A stretch of DNA of 64,000 nt. Source: Helopsaltes ochotensis. Its lineage: Eukaryota; Chordata; Aves; Passeriformes; Locustellidae. Of the stretch, positions 1 to 14,703 are shown one piece after another. The notes below the pieces were generated by a model. The model searched no databases. It had not been told where the DNA came from and saw only the letters and a list, made by a program, of their open reading frames with translations. The stretch's first letter is position 1. The number at the start of each line of letters is the position of its first letter. Made by a program: the position numbers and the translations under genes. The stretch is taken from the NCBI GenBank assembly GCA_013400155.1, contig VXBM01001090.1, forward strand, positions 124,001-188,000, given 5' to 3'.

Positions 1-800
1 CCAGCTAAAGTCAAGCTCAATGATACCTACTGCTTTCCCATTGTTCACAAGGCCAGCCATTTCATCACAGAGGATACTCATGCCAACCAGGCATGATCTG
101 TTGCTCCTAAATCCATTACAGCCATTCACAGTCCCTTTCTGGGCTTTCATGCACTTGGAAATGGCTTCCAAGTTAATTTGCTCCCTAAACTTTCCCAAGA
201 ACTGACTTGGGGCCATGTGTCCTGTAGTTGTGCTGTAGATAGACCTTCCTTCGTGCACTTATGAAAGTGCCTTTTTCTCCTCCCTGGGAAACTCCCCTAA
301 CCATTACTGTCTTTCAAAGCTGATGGAGACTGGTTCTGCAATACAGTCAGCCAGTACCCTCAGCATGCAATCTGCACCTATAGATATCTTTACATCCAAA
401 GTGCTTAAGAAGGCCATAACTAGATCTTCTTTTAGTATGGTACTGTGTCTCTCCCTCAAACTCAATTAGTCAGCAGAGACCTCGAGTTGTCTGGAGAAAT
501 ACCTGCTCAGTGAAGACTGAGGTGAAGAAAGTACTTATTTGTGGTTTTTTCATGTTCTTTTTCAACCACCCCATTCAGCAGTCTTGCTGACAAGGTACCT
601 ACAGCAAATGTTTTTTACATTTCTCACCAGATTTAAATCCAGCTGAGCTTTGGCTTTTCTCTGCATGCCCAGGCAAGGGCTCTGCACTCCTCCCATGTAA
701 CCTGGCCCCACTACCACCTTATGTACACTTCAGCCTCAGTTATAGGCTCTGCTTTCAACCAAGCTGGCTCCCAGTCATGCTAGATTCCCTGCTTAAACAT
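1..800 (-). repeat. Old CR1 LINE fragment, ORF2 interior, antisense
   Basis: Read on the minus strand, this block resembles the coding interior of a CR1 non-LTR retrotransposon (reverse transcriptase ORF2). Recognisable plus-strand landmarks, in order, are the segment around 80-110 (CCAACCAGGCATGATCTGTT), the segment ending CCTGTAGTTGTGC near 220-235, the segment CAGTGAAGACTGAGGTGAAG near 509-530, and a stretch near 640-720 corresponding to an antisense reverse-transcriptase region. These match the order of remembered avian CR1 antisense consensus. Spacing is degraded and the frame is broken by many stops, so it is an inactive ancient copy. The left edge is cut by the window; the right edge near 800 is approximate. 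The family is confident, the subfamily is not assigned. Confidence 0.72.
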
Positions 801-3800
801 ATTCAGGAGTTTTGGACAAAAACTATTAACTTGTTATATACAAGTTTTTTGGTTGTAAAACATGTAGATATTAGCAACAGCTGTTTTGAATAGCTTTGAT
901 GTGCACAAGTGAAAGATACATCTTCATCTTCCAGACTCATCAATAACAATAATTCTAAAAGAAAAATGACAATACCTAAAACGTTTCTTCTGCCTAGATT
1001 TCTCATATTTATTTCTTACAAGTGAGTATCTAAGAGCCTTTCCTGCTTCCTTTGTGCACAGATGTATAAAGTAATGTGCCATCAGCCTGTGTAAGTAAAA
1101 CATGGTAAGTCATTCAACAAGTAACATGCCTCTACAATAGTCATCTTAATTATTTTATTGACTATTAAAAATTCAAATTGCTTAACTTTTTTATCTTCAT
1201 TAGTCATCTATTTGGTTTAAGTCTTTTATTCTGATACATCTTGTATTCTAATGCACCTAATGTGTTTTTATATAACTAATATGTTCTAATACAACATAGT
1301 ACAGATGCAAGAGTTGTGTTCATAAACGCTATTGAGTCACTGATTGGTAGAATCATGCACATTTTTGTGCTTTGTTACATCGTAAGTCAAACACAAATGA
1401 CATCCTCTCATTTATTGCTTTGCTGTGTAAAATGAAAATATCGTGAAGAAAACAAAACAAAACAAAACAAAAAAACAACCCACTACAAACAAAAAAAGAA
1501 CCACACCACCAAAACTTCCAAAGCATTTTCCTACAAGGATCAGAAAAATCCATAGAAACAAAATCATGTGACTCATGAGATCATACAAAATTATCCTTCA
1601 GTTTTCTTATTGTCTGTGTTTATGGCATGAAGGTTTTTCACCCTATGAACTGTAAATCTCTTTAACCATGCATTATGCCTTTCATCACCTCCTCACATGT
1701 CACAGACTGAGCAGGAGGAGGATGTATCACTGTGAAAGCTGCACAGGTAGCATTTAAGTAAGGATAGAAATTGGGAGGATTAATTTTTCATAAGTGATGT
1801 GTGGTGACTCAGTGCTTCTGTTTGGAACCACTCCACCTTTGAGATGAGAGCATGACAGAGAAACTGTCTCTCCCATTTGAGTGCCCATGGCCAGACTTGC
1901 ATTCTGCTTTTGGCTCTGCTGTGTCACATTGACCCTAACCACAACAGTCCTGAAGGTGTAAAGGAAGTGTTTCAGCCTAATCAACCCACTCCCAAGACAG
2001 ACAGGAATTTATGAATGCGTCAGATGTAATTTCTTCAAAAGATACATAGAATAAGTGGGTTGCAAAATGTTACAGAATCCAGCTACTTTCACAATGTAAG
2101 CTTGTAGCTGCAAGCCAAGTCTGTACCTGAGCTAAAAGACTCATGGATGTAGCAGTCAGCCTTCTGAATCCCCCGTGCTTGTATCAAGGAGGGGTCACTG
2201 CCAGTCAGCCTAGAGGTGCCTCATTTGGATTCCCATTGCAGGTCTTGAGGCATAAATGTAAACTGTTCAATAAATTAATATTGGTAAGTCCAGTAATTCA
2301 CCCCTGGATGTGCTTTGGTAAAGATCAACGATGTATAAAACAGAGCTAGAAATGGATTATTATCAGATGTATTAATGGCTAACTTTGAAATTAAAATCTC
2401 AAAAAATAAAAAAGAAAATGTATGTTTGTCAGATGCAGTGGGTATCTGAGACTGATCAATAAGGACAAGATTTTTCCTATGGGCTCTTAAGAAAAGTATG
2501 AAGCAATTATTTCCTGAGTGTTAGATATGTATAGTATTTATGATTATTGAGGCTACTGAAACTGTAAGGTATGTTCACCCACATCTTTTTCTACTTTCTC
2601 ATACTGATGCATCCCAGAACTCATCACTCACTATGTACAGAGCTGAGGGACACCAGCCAAAGCTGTGTATTCTCCTGGAGGAACCAAGGACATGAAGGCT
2701 CAGTGCTACAATTTTTTTCCAGAAATCATGATCTTAAATAACACCAAAGTGCACATATGCTTTTGGGAGCTGAGGGTGGATCTGCGCTCATCTTGTGGAA
2801 CTCAGGATGAATATTCATGTAGATTTGGTCCATCAGGAATATGGATTCCCTGAAGATGCATGAGGTAGAAGTAAGGTGGATTTCTAGCCTTCTTGTTCTC
2901 CTTGCAGGATTAATACTCTGCTTCTTCTTGGGAGCCTATATCCATAACTTTCCAGGGTTGGATCAGCAGAGCTTATTCTGGTGTTGCTCACTGGAGGTTG
3001 ACAATGGGACACTGGCACTATGTCCATGTCACCTGGGCAGGAGGTGGTGCAGATGAGAGGCAGATGTCTGGATGCCACATGAAGCCCAAGTGCCTGGACC
3101 CTCATCCTGCACCAGCACATGTTGGGTATTTGGTTCTCGGCTGCTGCTCTGAAGTGGGACAATCCTTGCTTCCTAAAACCCTCATCTGTTTTTCACCTTG
3201 GATTCAGTATGTTCAACATTGCTCAGAGAGCCAGACATTTCCAGGGAAGGCTGATCCTGCTGTGTGTGTGCAGGACCAAGAACATGCACGAACAGTAAAG
3301 CTGCTGATCACAGAGAGTGCCACAATGATGATGTGTTCCATAAGCTCATCCAGTTGAAGGAGTGAGGATGGTGTGAAGCACCTTGGCTGGGATGGTGCTG
3401 CACCCTATGGCAGTATAGCCAAGGGCCAAGTTTACCTTGCAGACTGACTTGCACACTGAGTGGATGTCCCCAGAGATATAATCTCGATACTCATCAATTA
3501 CTTATCAGGAAATAAATTTACAAAGGATTATAGTGAAAATTATATATTTTCACTATACAAGTCAAATATTAAACAAAATAGGAAAGTAAGAATAACCCTA
3601 AATCTCTGGTTATTTGTGTTAGGATGCTGCATAGAGCGTTTAAAATTCTGATATAGTTTCGGGGCTAGCCGTAACTGACACTGTCAAGGTATAGAGGAGG
3701 TAGAAACCAGAGTCTGAATCCAATGCTGAGTGTGACTAGCAGAATTTTCTATAATTCAGACCCATTTAAGCAATTTATGGGCCCAAAACCTGCTCAAAGT

Positions 3801-6800
3801 CAATGGAAAGGTTTCCTTTGCTAGGATGCCTTAAATTTCCAGTAGAGCCAGCTTCTCTGTGTTAGCTGGCTGTAGGCACTATTAATAAGGATCCTTTTTC
3901 TCTACCCTTTTGTGGGAGAGTTCCACTGACTTTAAGCTTCCAAATGAAGAGAAGACACAAAGTTGCTGATTTGGTGCCACTGTTTTCTAGAACAATTGTT
4001 GGTTTTGGTCTGTCCTACCAGACAAGACCCTCTGTAAAATGTTCATATGCTTATGCTCGCCTCTGACGCTTCTTGTGCTTGTGGTGGTCATTTCCATCCA
4101 TGCCACACTTTTGGAGATTGCTGAGTTTTCACTTGACTATCAACCAAATGCAGTTGAAAATGATAAACAGCATTTAGTAACCAGAGAAAATTATCTAAAT
4201 ACTCTTTTTGCCTGAAGAGAGCTCTGGTTCTCCCCAGAAATTCTATGTGTTTGTTCCACTGGATCATGAAAGGCTTTGTGACAAATGCAGATATTCTTTT
4301 GATGGGTGTTACATGAAATCCTTTAAAAGAAACTGAACACATGATTTCCAATAAGAAAATGAAATTGGACACACCTTTGGTAATCAGAATGCACCTTTTA
4401 AGCTGATAAAAAAGTAAAAAGGGCACGAGTGACTTGAAAATTTTACACGTTATTGCTGTATATACTGTGCCAGATTTCTGACAGTGGAGAAGATGAGTGA
4501 GTCTCCTCTTTTTTGCTTTTACTTCAATCTGATTGACAGTATTTAGCTGACTTCTTTTCCCTAGTAAGGCCAGATCAAGCTAACACTTGTTTAATTTTAA
4601 GACATGAATAACTAACTGCTCTTGCTACAGAACCACCAGGCATTACAAAACCCAGCTTGTGGATGATAACGTAGATCACCTTTGCAGCAGGTGTGAAATG
4701 ACAGTGCAAAATCTGAGAACTTCTAAAGCAGTTAGCATGGTTTCCTCGTGCCAGTTTATGTGACCATCAGCCTCAGCTGCTCAGGGCTTTCCTCCCAGCC
4801 TCTGCTGCCCTGGCAAACCACTCATTGGATATGAACGGTAGAAAGTGGTATAAGGAACCAACAGAAAACTATTTTATTTATATTTAGTAAGAGTCATTCC
4901 ATAATCATTTGTTTCCTGGGATGAGTTTCCCATGGAAGCAGAAGGAGCTAGCCCTGCAAGTGTGGGGTGAAGGTTATTTACAACTTAAGAGAGAGGAGAG
5001 TAGGACTGTAACAGCCCAAACCTGAAGTCAGTTTAAGTTGCTGTAGTACCACACCGAGAGGAAAAATATTACCTAAAGTTACTTTCAACTGTTATTAGAC
5101 TTGTTACCTTTCATGTGGATGGTTTATCTGAAACACCAGCGGGCTTCTTTTTTTTTTTTTTTTTTTAAATCCATCTGCAGAAATTATTCTGAGCTGTTTC
5201 TACAATGAAACTAAGCATGGTGAGGGGAACATTAGTGGTCTCAAGAATACAAAAAAAACCCCTCCAGGCTCCAGGCTGTTCTAATGGTAGTGAAGAAGTG
5301 GTTTGGGTCTTGGCTTGTTGTTTTTATAAGGCAGCCCACAATATTAAACTAAGCAGATCCATCAGAGTCATAATATATCCCTGTCGTTTAAAGTATGCAA
5401 AAAAGTAAAGCAATTGACCTAAGAGTGTTCTTTCAATTTTATACTAATTTTGATTTATAAGAACCAACTGTGTTGGCTCCAAGGCACTGTTAGAAATTAA
5501 TAAGCCATTTGGAAAACTTGAAATGACTACAAGAAGCACAGAGCAGTAAAGGAATGGGGGTTTGGGTCTGAAACATGAAGGTGCTTTAGATACTTTAAAT
5601 GAAAACTCACTCAACGGTATCATCTGAACATCCCCTCTTCTTCAGTGTGTTTTCTGCCTAAAAGACTAAGTTTTCTACTAGAATCCATGAGTGCCTAGAT
5701 TTCCATCCTAAAGATCTCTATACAACCCAAAGTGGTACTCCACACTTAAAACTCAGTAAGACTCACAAGAGCCTGTCCTCTACCTGTTTTAATGCACAAC
5801 TCATCTGAAAGTCCTTCCAAAGCACTGTCAGTGGTTTTTTCCTAAGTCTTGGTGCCTATCCTCATAGTCCAGGTAGCCTCTTTCTCAGCTTGCTGGTTTC
5901 TTTCAGTCCTCTTTTTAGAATCTACATAAATACCTATAGGCTGAAAGGGGGGCTACTGAAGAGTTTGGAGAATTAAAAGAAAGGTGTAGCTAATCCCCAC
6001 CAATGCTTTTATTTGTCCTGAAGTGTTTGGTCATGTCTGTTTTTACCAGAACAACTCTTGGGGCTCCTACAGTTGTGTTTAGAAACATACTAAAGTGTGT
6101 TTCTCATTACCTAAAACTGTTTGGATCTGCCTGCTAGTAGTCTTTCCATCTAAATCCCATTCCAGTGTGCAGGTACAGAAGGTGTTTACTAGAATCATGT
6201 CTTTATCTTACATCAGACATCATGAAAAGTTGTATTATGAAAATTCTGTGGCTCTGAGCTCTGATTTCTCAGACATCAGTAGTCTTCATAGTCCAGACTA
6301 AGCTTTTTTTTTTTTTAATATTAAAAAATGTGGCTTTGTCATGTTCTTAGTCTTGATTTTCTTGCGTAATTTGACTTCCAGAGAATAATTGGCAACTAGA
6401 AGGCAATGTTTCTAGTATAAATATTTCTCATAAAATTATGTCCTTTCTTCACTGTTTCATTTCCCTTTTATACCCTTCAGATTCATTATTTTCCCCTCTT
6501 CTTGATTTTCCTTTAAATGCATTTTCCTGAAAACATGGCAATACTGCCAAGGGAATCTTGGCTTTTCTTGACATTACATTGTACCTCTGGTTTTAGGTAG
6601 ACTCATTAAACAGAATATTTGTGCTGAAGAGCAGAGACCAACAGAAGTATCACTATCAGAACTGGGAACAGAAATATCACCAGAAATCAAATCTTCCTTT
6701 AAATACTCTCAGTACAAGGAACAACACACTGAATGAGGAGGAAAAATCCTATTGTCTAACCATGCTTCCATGAAGGTTTTATTAAGTTATTTTTGCCCCC

Positions 6801-9800
6801 ACATCCAAGCTGTTTCAGTTTAGCTTTAAAAACTGAACATGCTTTCTTACATATTTACGTGACTACAGTTCTTAGTTTAGGTCTCAGCTGCAGGAAGATG
6901 AGCAATTCTTATGCTACAAGGATAAAAACATGTATGCAGGCAGAGAAGGTTAAAATTAGATGGGCTGTTTGCTACTTGTCACATGCTGTTTTAGATTGCA
7001 TCGGCAGCTCCATGTATGCTATACTATAAAAAGATTAGTCAAAGCCAATAAAAGGAAAACATTGAAATTTTAACACACTGGAAAGGAAAAAGAAAAATAA
7101 CTGTGTATCATTAACAGTCCAAATATTAACCCTTAAGCACTTTTTAAAAATCTTTTTATTTGTGTTTTTTGCCCACTTTATAAAAATTACAAAGTTTCAG
7201 CGTTTAATAATAGGCCAAAAAATAAAAAAGAAAATAAGTGAATATATTAGAGTACAATGCTTCCATAGAAAGGATAAACAGTTAAAATTAGTGTGCATGA
7301 TCATCCATGGAAACCTATGTTTGAATCACTGATTCTAATAAAAGGGATGTGTACAGTAAGACAAACCACGGTAACACATGATTACATTAAACAGACAAAG
7401 TAAACCTCTCACTGCACCTGTGGTTTATAAGACAGAGAATTGGGAGGGCCTAGGGAAGAATCTTGACCTGACAGAATTCTAGCTGCTTGATAAGGTTGAT
7501 TTAGTTAGAAAATAATTCCAAATATTAGGGAATATTTCACATCCTATATGTAAAAAATGAAGCAAGCATAAAGGTGTTTTAGCATCATAGTTTTCTAATT
7601 ATCAAATTTTCAATCTTTCCTGAATTAAAAAGTCTAGTATTATAGTGTGCCTCTTGCAACATGTGGATTTTATTAACACTTGATTAAGACATTAGAAAAT
7701 TAAGAGCAACTTTTGATTTTTGGATGATATTTCACAAATCAGGTATTAAATTATCTGTGATAGCTACCTATAAGATTTTTATAATTATTAATTTTCACTA
7801 CTGCAGGAAAAAATGCTGGGTCAATTGTTCTAATGAATAGTTTTGCCAAAAGGAAGGATTTTTTTTTAATGTAAAAAACCTAGTAGTTAATTCAGAAATA
7901 CAGAATCACTTCATATAAACATTTAAAATTATTTAATATCTTGCTGTCTTAATTTTCAAAACCATTGTTCCTTTAAGAATGTTTTCTGTGTTTTTCTTTC
8001 CACAAGAACGAATGAGTTATTAGAGAAAACTTTTTTATTACATTTATAAATGGGTTACAAGTAAATTTTATTTATACATTTAATGCTGGCTCTTTCTAGT
8101 AGGTGGCAATAGCCAGATGTTTCTATGTAAAGTCCACACTTAATCAGAATGTGTAGTCAGAAGAAAGGCCCACTGTACTCAGTGTAGTGAAAATTCAATT
8201 TCAAAATTGAATCAGTTCAGATTTCAGTAAGTGAAGAGATAAATTAGTTTCATATAAAAACAAAACAAAACTAATAAAGCAGGCTGGGAATCCATTATTG
8301 GATGCACCAAATCCCCTAGTAAAGAGTTTTCCATGAAAAAAAAGCTGTAGGTCTTGCCTGAATAGTTAGAGACTTTAATGACGACTGAAAAGGAGTCACC
8401 ATGAGAAGAAGAAATTGTAAAAGGTCAGATTAGTATTGTTTTGAAGAAAAAAAGTTTACTGAATTTGCATGTCTTGACAGAAAAGACATGTTTTTTTCCA
8501 TGATGTTCAGACAGCACAGGGAAATGGTAGAGGGCGTTACAGATTGCTTCCACCACCCTTTTTCTATATGCTATGAAGCAAGATCCTTACTCACATGGAC
8601 TCTTTCAAGGCTCTTTCAGGAGGAAGGTGGGGTCTAAAGATGAATAATGATATCTAACACAGATGTCAAAGTGAACTCCTTACATGCTGACTGGTTACTA
8701 TTACGTAAATGGGCAACAAAAATAGTGTGAAAATATACTCTTAGCCATAAATACATGCTGCATTTTTTAAATTGAACATAATAAACTGCTAAAGGGATTA
8801 GAATAATAAACAGAGGAATAATTGCTCTGTTTACCAGGGTACAGTGTACTCTTTCTAAAACATCCTGCCTTGAATAGTAAACACTTCCAGAAGCTTCAAA
8901 AATATATAAATAAGAAATGGGAAATCTCCAAGATTTATAAAGGGGAAATGGTAAGAAATTGCTTAAGTAGGTATTGATCAACAAACAGATAACACAGTCC
9001 TCAACTGCATATATCGGTTCCCTATTTACAATTCCATTACATAATCTAACCAACATATCTTAAAATACATGCATGGTCAAGATTAGCAGATGGCCATCTT
9101 TCTCTACTCAAAAATGCCTTCAAAAGCTGGTCTCTGAATAGCAGTTGGCAGGAAAAATATGCAGATGGCTGAAGTAACTTTAATATACATCCATTACTGA
9201 TACTGAATTAAAGGGAACAGATAATTATGCATCATAATCACTGATGATTAATTACAAACAACAGACATAAAATATATATGTTTCATATGTTGGTTCTTCA
9301 AGTGGACTACTAAGGCAGTTGGGCATTGAATAAAAAGATTAAAACCCAAATTAGATATGCCGTTGGCAAAAACAAAACCAAGGAAAAAATCCATAACTAG
9401 TCAATCAGCTGCTCAATACAACAGATATCTCTTGCACTGTACCCTGAAGGTCAGTCATGTGTGACTCTGATGGCATGTCAAGAAGAGTGATTTGCTTCTG
9501 CTGAAAAGAAGCCTGCCCATAATTGAAATACAGCCAGTCTGCATTAAATTTAGATCCCTTTTTCCCCCTCAGAAAAACAGGAGACAATCTGTATTGTGTA
9601 CCCTCAGGCATAATAAAGAGCACGACAACTGAGCATGCATCAGAGAGCTGAAATAGCTTTAGGCTACCTACGGCTGGACTACAAAGATATAGCAGGGATT
9701 CCTAAAACCATTCAAACAGCCATGGAGGTCATTAAATTACAAGTTGCATTCTGGACTGGTATCATCTATTGTGCTGTGCCAGCACAGCAGAACAAAGAGA

Positions 9801-12800
9801 TGTCTATGCTTTACCTTGGCCTACTGGCCTCCACACCAATGCTACCTAACGCCAACATCACACACCCCTTTAGGGTCCTCAGAATCCTCTTCCAGGCTGC
9901 TATTAGTGGTGTCAGAGTTTGTGTCCCCCTTTGATGTAACAGAGTTCGTCCCCAAAATTGCTGAATCTACACAGAGATCAAACACAGCATCAACATCGAG
10001 GGGATACTTCAGCTAAAATAATTTCCTTTTTTGATGAGAGGCTCATATTGTATTATCTACATCCTTACTGAAATACATGTTAAGAGGAACAAGGGAAAAC
10101 ATGGGATTAAAAAAAAAGTCTTTCACTAAACTTTATTAGAGGAAGTTTCAAAAGCATATGCCGTGTTTCCTTTTTCAGTAAGGATGTTCCCCTTTCCCTT
10201 TAACAAGCAAACATCAATTATACTCATCAAAAGGGATCTAATGTGTCTGCATGACTTTGTTTATTGTATCAGTTTATCTGTGGCATTGTAATCACTGTAG
10301 CATCTGAGCACAGCATCAGCAATGACAGCTTTACCCTAGTGTGATGAACAGTGCATTGATCACCGACATGAACCTCAAACCAAGTCCATTTCAAATGTTT
10401 ACTCACATCTTCCTCACCACCAGCCTCAATTATTAACTCTATTGTTGTCACTACAGAAGTGACATACACAGACCCTGAATATTTTTCAACAAATAACCCT
10501 ATCCTGGTCCCATACGATTCCTGAGTCTGGGTTTGTGATTCTTTTTTCAGATAAAACTGAAAAGGCAGAGGAGTGGATTAAGATAGTGCACACAGGACCT
10601 GTCAGAAGGAAAATCTAGTTGGTTAAAAAGAGCCATGGTACTTACCCTCTACAGACAACACATTCTTCCTAGGATAATCACATTTCAATAATTGTAACAC
10701 TATCAAACTGTTCTAAAGAGTATTGAAGGCAAAGACTCCAAGGTTTAATCATGTTTTTGTTTTCTTTAATTGTAGTTTCTAGGCATACCTATTTTGAAAT
10801 GATGTGTTTTTAAAGATTTGGAAAACAGTGAAATATCTTCACCTTCTCAACCTACCATGTCTCATAGCCATTTTTCTTTCTGTTATTGTTTTCCATTCCC
10901 CATCAGTCCATTCAGACTTAAAATAAAATTTCCTTGAGAAACTCCACTTGAGAAAGATCAGGAAGATTGAGTGTACCCATCTAATCAAGACAGTAAGATT
11001 AGGCCATCTCCACTAAGTTGGTGCAACTCTAGTTGAGAAGGAAAAATACCAGCTCATCATTTCAAAACCAGCTGTCCTATTGAAGAATTTTATTCTAAAA
11101 TGCTGGATTAATGAGTTTGATATACAATTTCAGGGGATTCCATCTGACTAACTGGACCCATGGTTTATAGCAATACTGCATAAGAGTAATTGTACATGAA
11201 TGACACATTTTTCTGATGTACTTTTGCAGTGTTCCAATTTTTTTCAACTGCCAGATGCTAGAAAAATAAAACTGAGGATATGGAGAGGAGAAACTGAAAT
11301 GGGTATTTAAACTCCTTGGATTATATTACCATTCTGACATTTTAAGACCATGTATAATTGTGAAATCTGAATTTCATGAATGTTACAAGAGTTTTGCAAT
11401 TTAATTTAATCTTTATAATTGGTGAAGGCAAGGCATGTTACCAAACACATTTAGTTGTCAGTGATTTATATTTTGTGATTTCTCTACATAAAGGAGAGAT
11501 ATAAATTGTGTTTATGGACCTGAAACAAAAATTTCTAAATTTATCTTGAGAATAAAATACACTTGAGGTTATTTAACATCTAGACTTGTTTAAAATGGCT
11601 CTATATTATCTTTTGTATTATACCTTTATATAATTTTGCCTCTGAAATTTATAATACATACAAATTTTCATTACAAGTTTTATTAAAAAGATAGGACAAT
11701 CTTTGTGATTGATAGCCATTTTCACTAAAAAGTATTAATTAATTAAGTATTAACAGATAGCAGTGATCAAGTGTAATTTAAAATTTTTTTCATTAAATCA
11801 TTATGAGTTAACCTTAGCCATGCAGAATTTTGAAGCAATAAGTCTATTAGGGAAGTGCATTGATTTAATTGCACTTTTTATACTCTTAGTCAAAATGTCA
11901 AAGGTATGCTCTGAATTGTATATTATCTGATGGCTTGATTACTTGCTTGTTAATAATTGTATCACTCATCTGGAAATACTCTTCTGACATTTAGCTTTAC
12001 TCTGTTTGCTTTTTAAGGTGAGACGTGATTTAGCTAAGGCAAAGAAAAGAACATGAAATAGAAAGCATATGGAATTAATTATTTACTGTGTAAAATTACA
12101 TTTACATTTAATTGAGTTAGACCTGATCAGCTAGGGTTTTTAAACCCTTACCAGCTCTTGATGTGGATGATGCCTTTTTGGTTCCATCTGCCCTCTGGCA
12201 GCCCTCTGCACTTGCTCCCACTGCTGCCAATCCACCAAGAAACCTCCTCACATTTCCCTCAGAAGTTCCAGTTCAGCACTGAACGTTTGAATAGTCAGGC
12301 TAACAGTTTAAGTCACGGCATTGTCTGGACCAATAAAAAGATGCAACGCTAATAATATATTACTGAAGTTAATACATGTCACTGCAGATGAGAAGTCCTC
12401 TCAGAAGCTATTGCTGCAGAGCAAGGCAGTGGCTTATGCAGAGGCTTTGGAAAGAATACATACCCACAACTAAGCTTTTATGAAGCCTTCAGGATTTAGT
12501 GTGGGCAGGCCATACTCTTGCCAAATTACACCTTTCGGTGATGATGTTCCCATGTAGACATAAAATGCCTTGGTCATACAAACCGTGACAACTTGGGCAA
12601 GATCTAGGTAGAGAGCTAGCTCTCAATAGAAGAGCAGAGCACAAGTCCTAGCCTGCTCTGAGTTCTGCACCGGATGGCTAACCATGCTGGATCTAAGTTA
12701 GTATCTGCTTTGACCTGTCTAGGCCTGTTCAGTAGACAGAGAAACTGGCCTGCAGGCCTGCTGACAGCACAAACAAAATTTCAATGCTGGACTTGGTTCC

Positions 12801-12841
12801 AACAAATACCTTGTTTGGGGCAATATCTTCAATATAATAAT
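801..12841. other. Intergenic, AT-rich; no gene seen
   Basis: About 12 kb without a recognisable gene. Open frames on both strands are short (60-140 codons), lack family motifs, overlap one another and have no consistent splice signals. The stretch near 2.6-3.4 kb is somewhat more GC-rich and has overlapping frames of 92 and 119 codons on opposite strands, but neither shows a domain. Positions 7.0-8.3 and 11.3-12.1 kb are strongly AT-rich with many TAAT/ATTA cores, as seen in non-coding avian DNA; whether any part is a conserved element needs an alignment. Poly-T tracts occur near 5149-5166 and 6304-6316. Confidence 0.6.
1449..1477. repeat. (AAAAC)n simple repeat
   Basis: Four tandem AAAAC units followed by an A-run and a further C, within an A-rich tract. 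It is a short microsatellite and no LINE or SINE body is recognisable next to it. It also explains the low-complexity Phe/Leu-rich minus-strand frame found here. Confidence 0.85.
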
Positions 12842-13225
12842 CAGTCTGGAGAACACAAGGCTCTAGGAGATCTTATAGAAACTTTCCAGTACCACCTAAG
12901 GAGGGCCGAAAAGAGAGCTAGAGAGGGAATTTTCACAAGGATATGTAATGATAAGACAAGGGGGAATTACTTTAAATTGAAAGACAGTAGGTTTAAATTA
13001 GATATTAGGAAGAAATTCTTTACTGCAAGGGTGGTGAGGAACTGGAATAGGTTGCCCTGAGAAGTTGTAGATGTCCTATCCCTGGAAGAGCTCAAGGCCA
13101 AGTTGAATGGGGCTTTGAACAGCCTGTTCTAGTGGAAGATCTCCCTGCCCATGGTAGGGGGGTTGGAATTTGAAGACCTTTAAGGTCCCCTCCAACCCCC
13201 AAAATTCTGTTCTATAATAATACAG
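12842..13225 (+). repeat. CR1 LINE 3' end with ORF2 C-terminal remnant
   Basis: This is the 3' part of a CR1 retrotransposon in sense orientation. It begins near CAGTCTGGAGAACACAAGGC, runs through GACAAGGGGGAATTAC and GATATTAGGAAGAAATTC, and ends with AAGGTCCCCTCCAACCC plus a degenerate tail (AATTCTGTTCTATAATA). An open frame keeps residues typical of the end of CR1 ORF2: RFKLDIRKKFFTARVVRNWN, then RLP, before a stop. This matches the family's conserved C-terminal block. The copy is 5'-truncated, as is usual for CR1. The open frame extends upstream to 12674 into sequence I do not recognise as CR1, so that upstream part is probably chance. Confidence 0.9.
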
Positions 13226-14703
13226 TTCCATTTTGTACTACAGAGTGGACTTTCAGCAGCTATTATTGGGCATGAATAGACAATTTTCCAAAACAATTCC
13301 TATCTGGTTACCAACAGCCTGCATTCTATTAATTTCACTCTTTAGTGATTAATATTAGCAAATACTTTATATTTCCTAGGTAATGAGGGGGAGAAAAAGT
13401 GATTGTAACATCGTATTTCCTGCCACTGCTACTTGTTCCTATATGGATGGATGTGATAGAGGGGAAACATTACACTCATGTCCTTAAAAATATTATAGCT
13501 AATATGTGGCAAATTACAAAAGCTAATAAATTGTCTCAAGTAAGTAAATTGAGAGTCTTCCAACACTTAAAGTCATAGCTCACTTTCCACAAGATCGGGG
13601 ATTCATGTTTCACTGTGGTGCGTACCATCCAAGTCCAAGTGGAGAACTCAGGACTGCTGCTGCAGAGCTCCTCACCACAGCACCATGTCTCACGGTCTGA
13701 GAGGCGCAGAACTAATGAGCTGTTTTCCAGTAGTGTTTAGACACATCATAGTAAATGATTGCAATTTAAATATTTCCTATTGTTACACTGAACACAGATG
13801 TGCTGATTCTTCTTCTCCTATAAGCTGAATTAACATTCAACCCTCTCCCATTGCAAGAGGCTGGTGCTGCACTACCACAGCCTATTTGAACACTGCTGAT
13901 AATTTAAATGCAGTCAGAGCCAAAATAAGATTAAAAAATGGTTAGAGTCATGATTCCAGTTGCTGCTTCGCAAATCACAAAGCAGAATCTCTCATTCAAA
14001 AGGAAAAAAAACCCCAAACTAAAAAAACAACAAAGCCATTAAAAATGAAAAGGAAAAACTAGAACAGGAACTGCCACATCCCAGAATTAATTAGCGTGTC
14101 AGAGTTCAAATGTCAAATTTGCTACTTGAATGGTGTCTCAAAGGTACTGTATATCACCTAGCAATTTTTGCACTTCTTTCTCCTGCCACCTTCTACCAGA
14201 AAATTAGGCCCAAGGCTTTATTTAGAGAAATATAGGTGGGTGTATATTAGAACAGATTGATGATATACATAATTTAATATATTGCTCTGTCTTTTCATCT
14301 GTACAATGCACCAAAGTTATCTTTGAAGAACTTGGATTAAACTTATCCAACATAAGTCAAATTTGTTGCCAGTAGTGTGATGCTTGAGCATTTTAAAATA
14401 TATTTAAGTTTCTGAAAGTGTATGTACTTTTTGAAAGCATAAAACAAACTTTCTCTGTTAACGGACACTAACCTCCATAGCAGAAGTAATTAAAAATACA
14501 CTTTGCTCATGATCCATGGGGAAACAAATACAACAACTAAAATAACCAATAAAAAGTGAGAAATTTAGTGGATGTATTAATTTCTGTATGTTTTATATAA
14601 GAGTTTAACATACCCTCCTCCAAGAAATAATACAAAACTTTCAGAAGACTTATCTGTATTAAAAGCAAACCATATTACTAGAAATTATATCCTGTAAAAT
14701 ATA
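13226..14703. other. Intergenic; nothing recognised
   Basis: AT-rich non-coding sequence between two CR1 insertions. No open frame with a family motif, no splice-site pair enclosing a coding-like segment and no RNA gene were seen. An A-rich tract sits near 14001-14030. Confidence 0.6.

Noticed and set aside
2884..3357. Overlapping 92- and 119-codon frames on opposite strands
   Set aside because: Both lack motifs, the composition (His/Cys/Ser-rich) is typical of chance frames in slightly GC-richer DNA, and there is no splice context.
8634..9056. 140-codon minus-strand frame with hydrophobic stretches
   Set aside because: It resembles a membrane protein only because the minus strand is T-rich; no family motif is recognisable.
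12674..12841. N-terminal half of the 128-codon frame upstream of the CR1 at 12842
   Set aside because: Only the C-terminal part is CR1 ORF2; the upstream part is unrecognised and probably open by chance.
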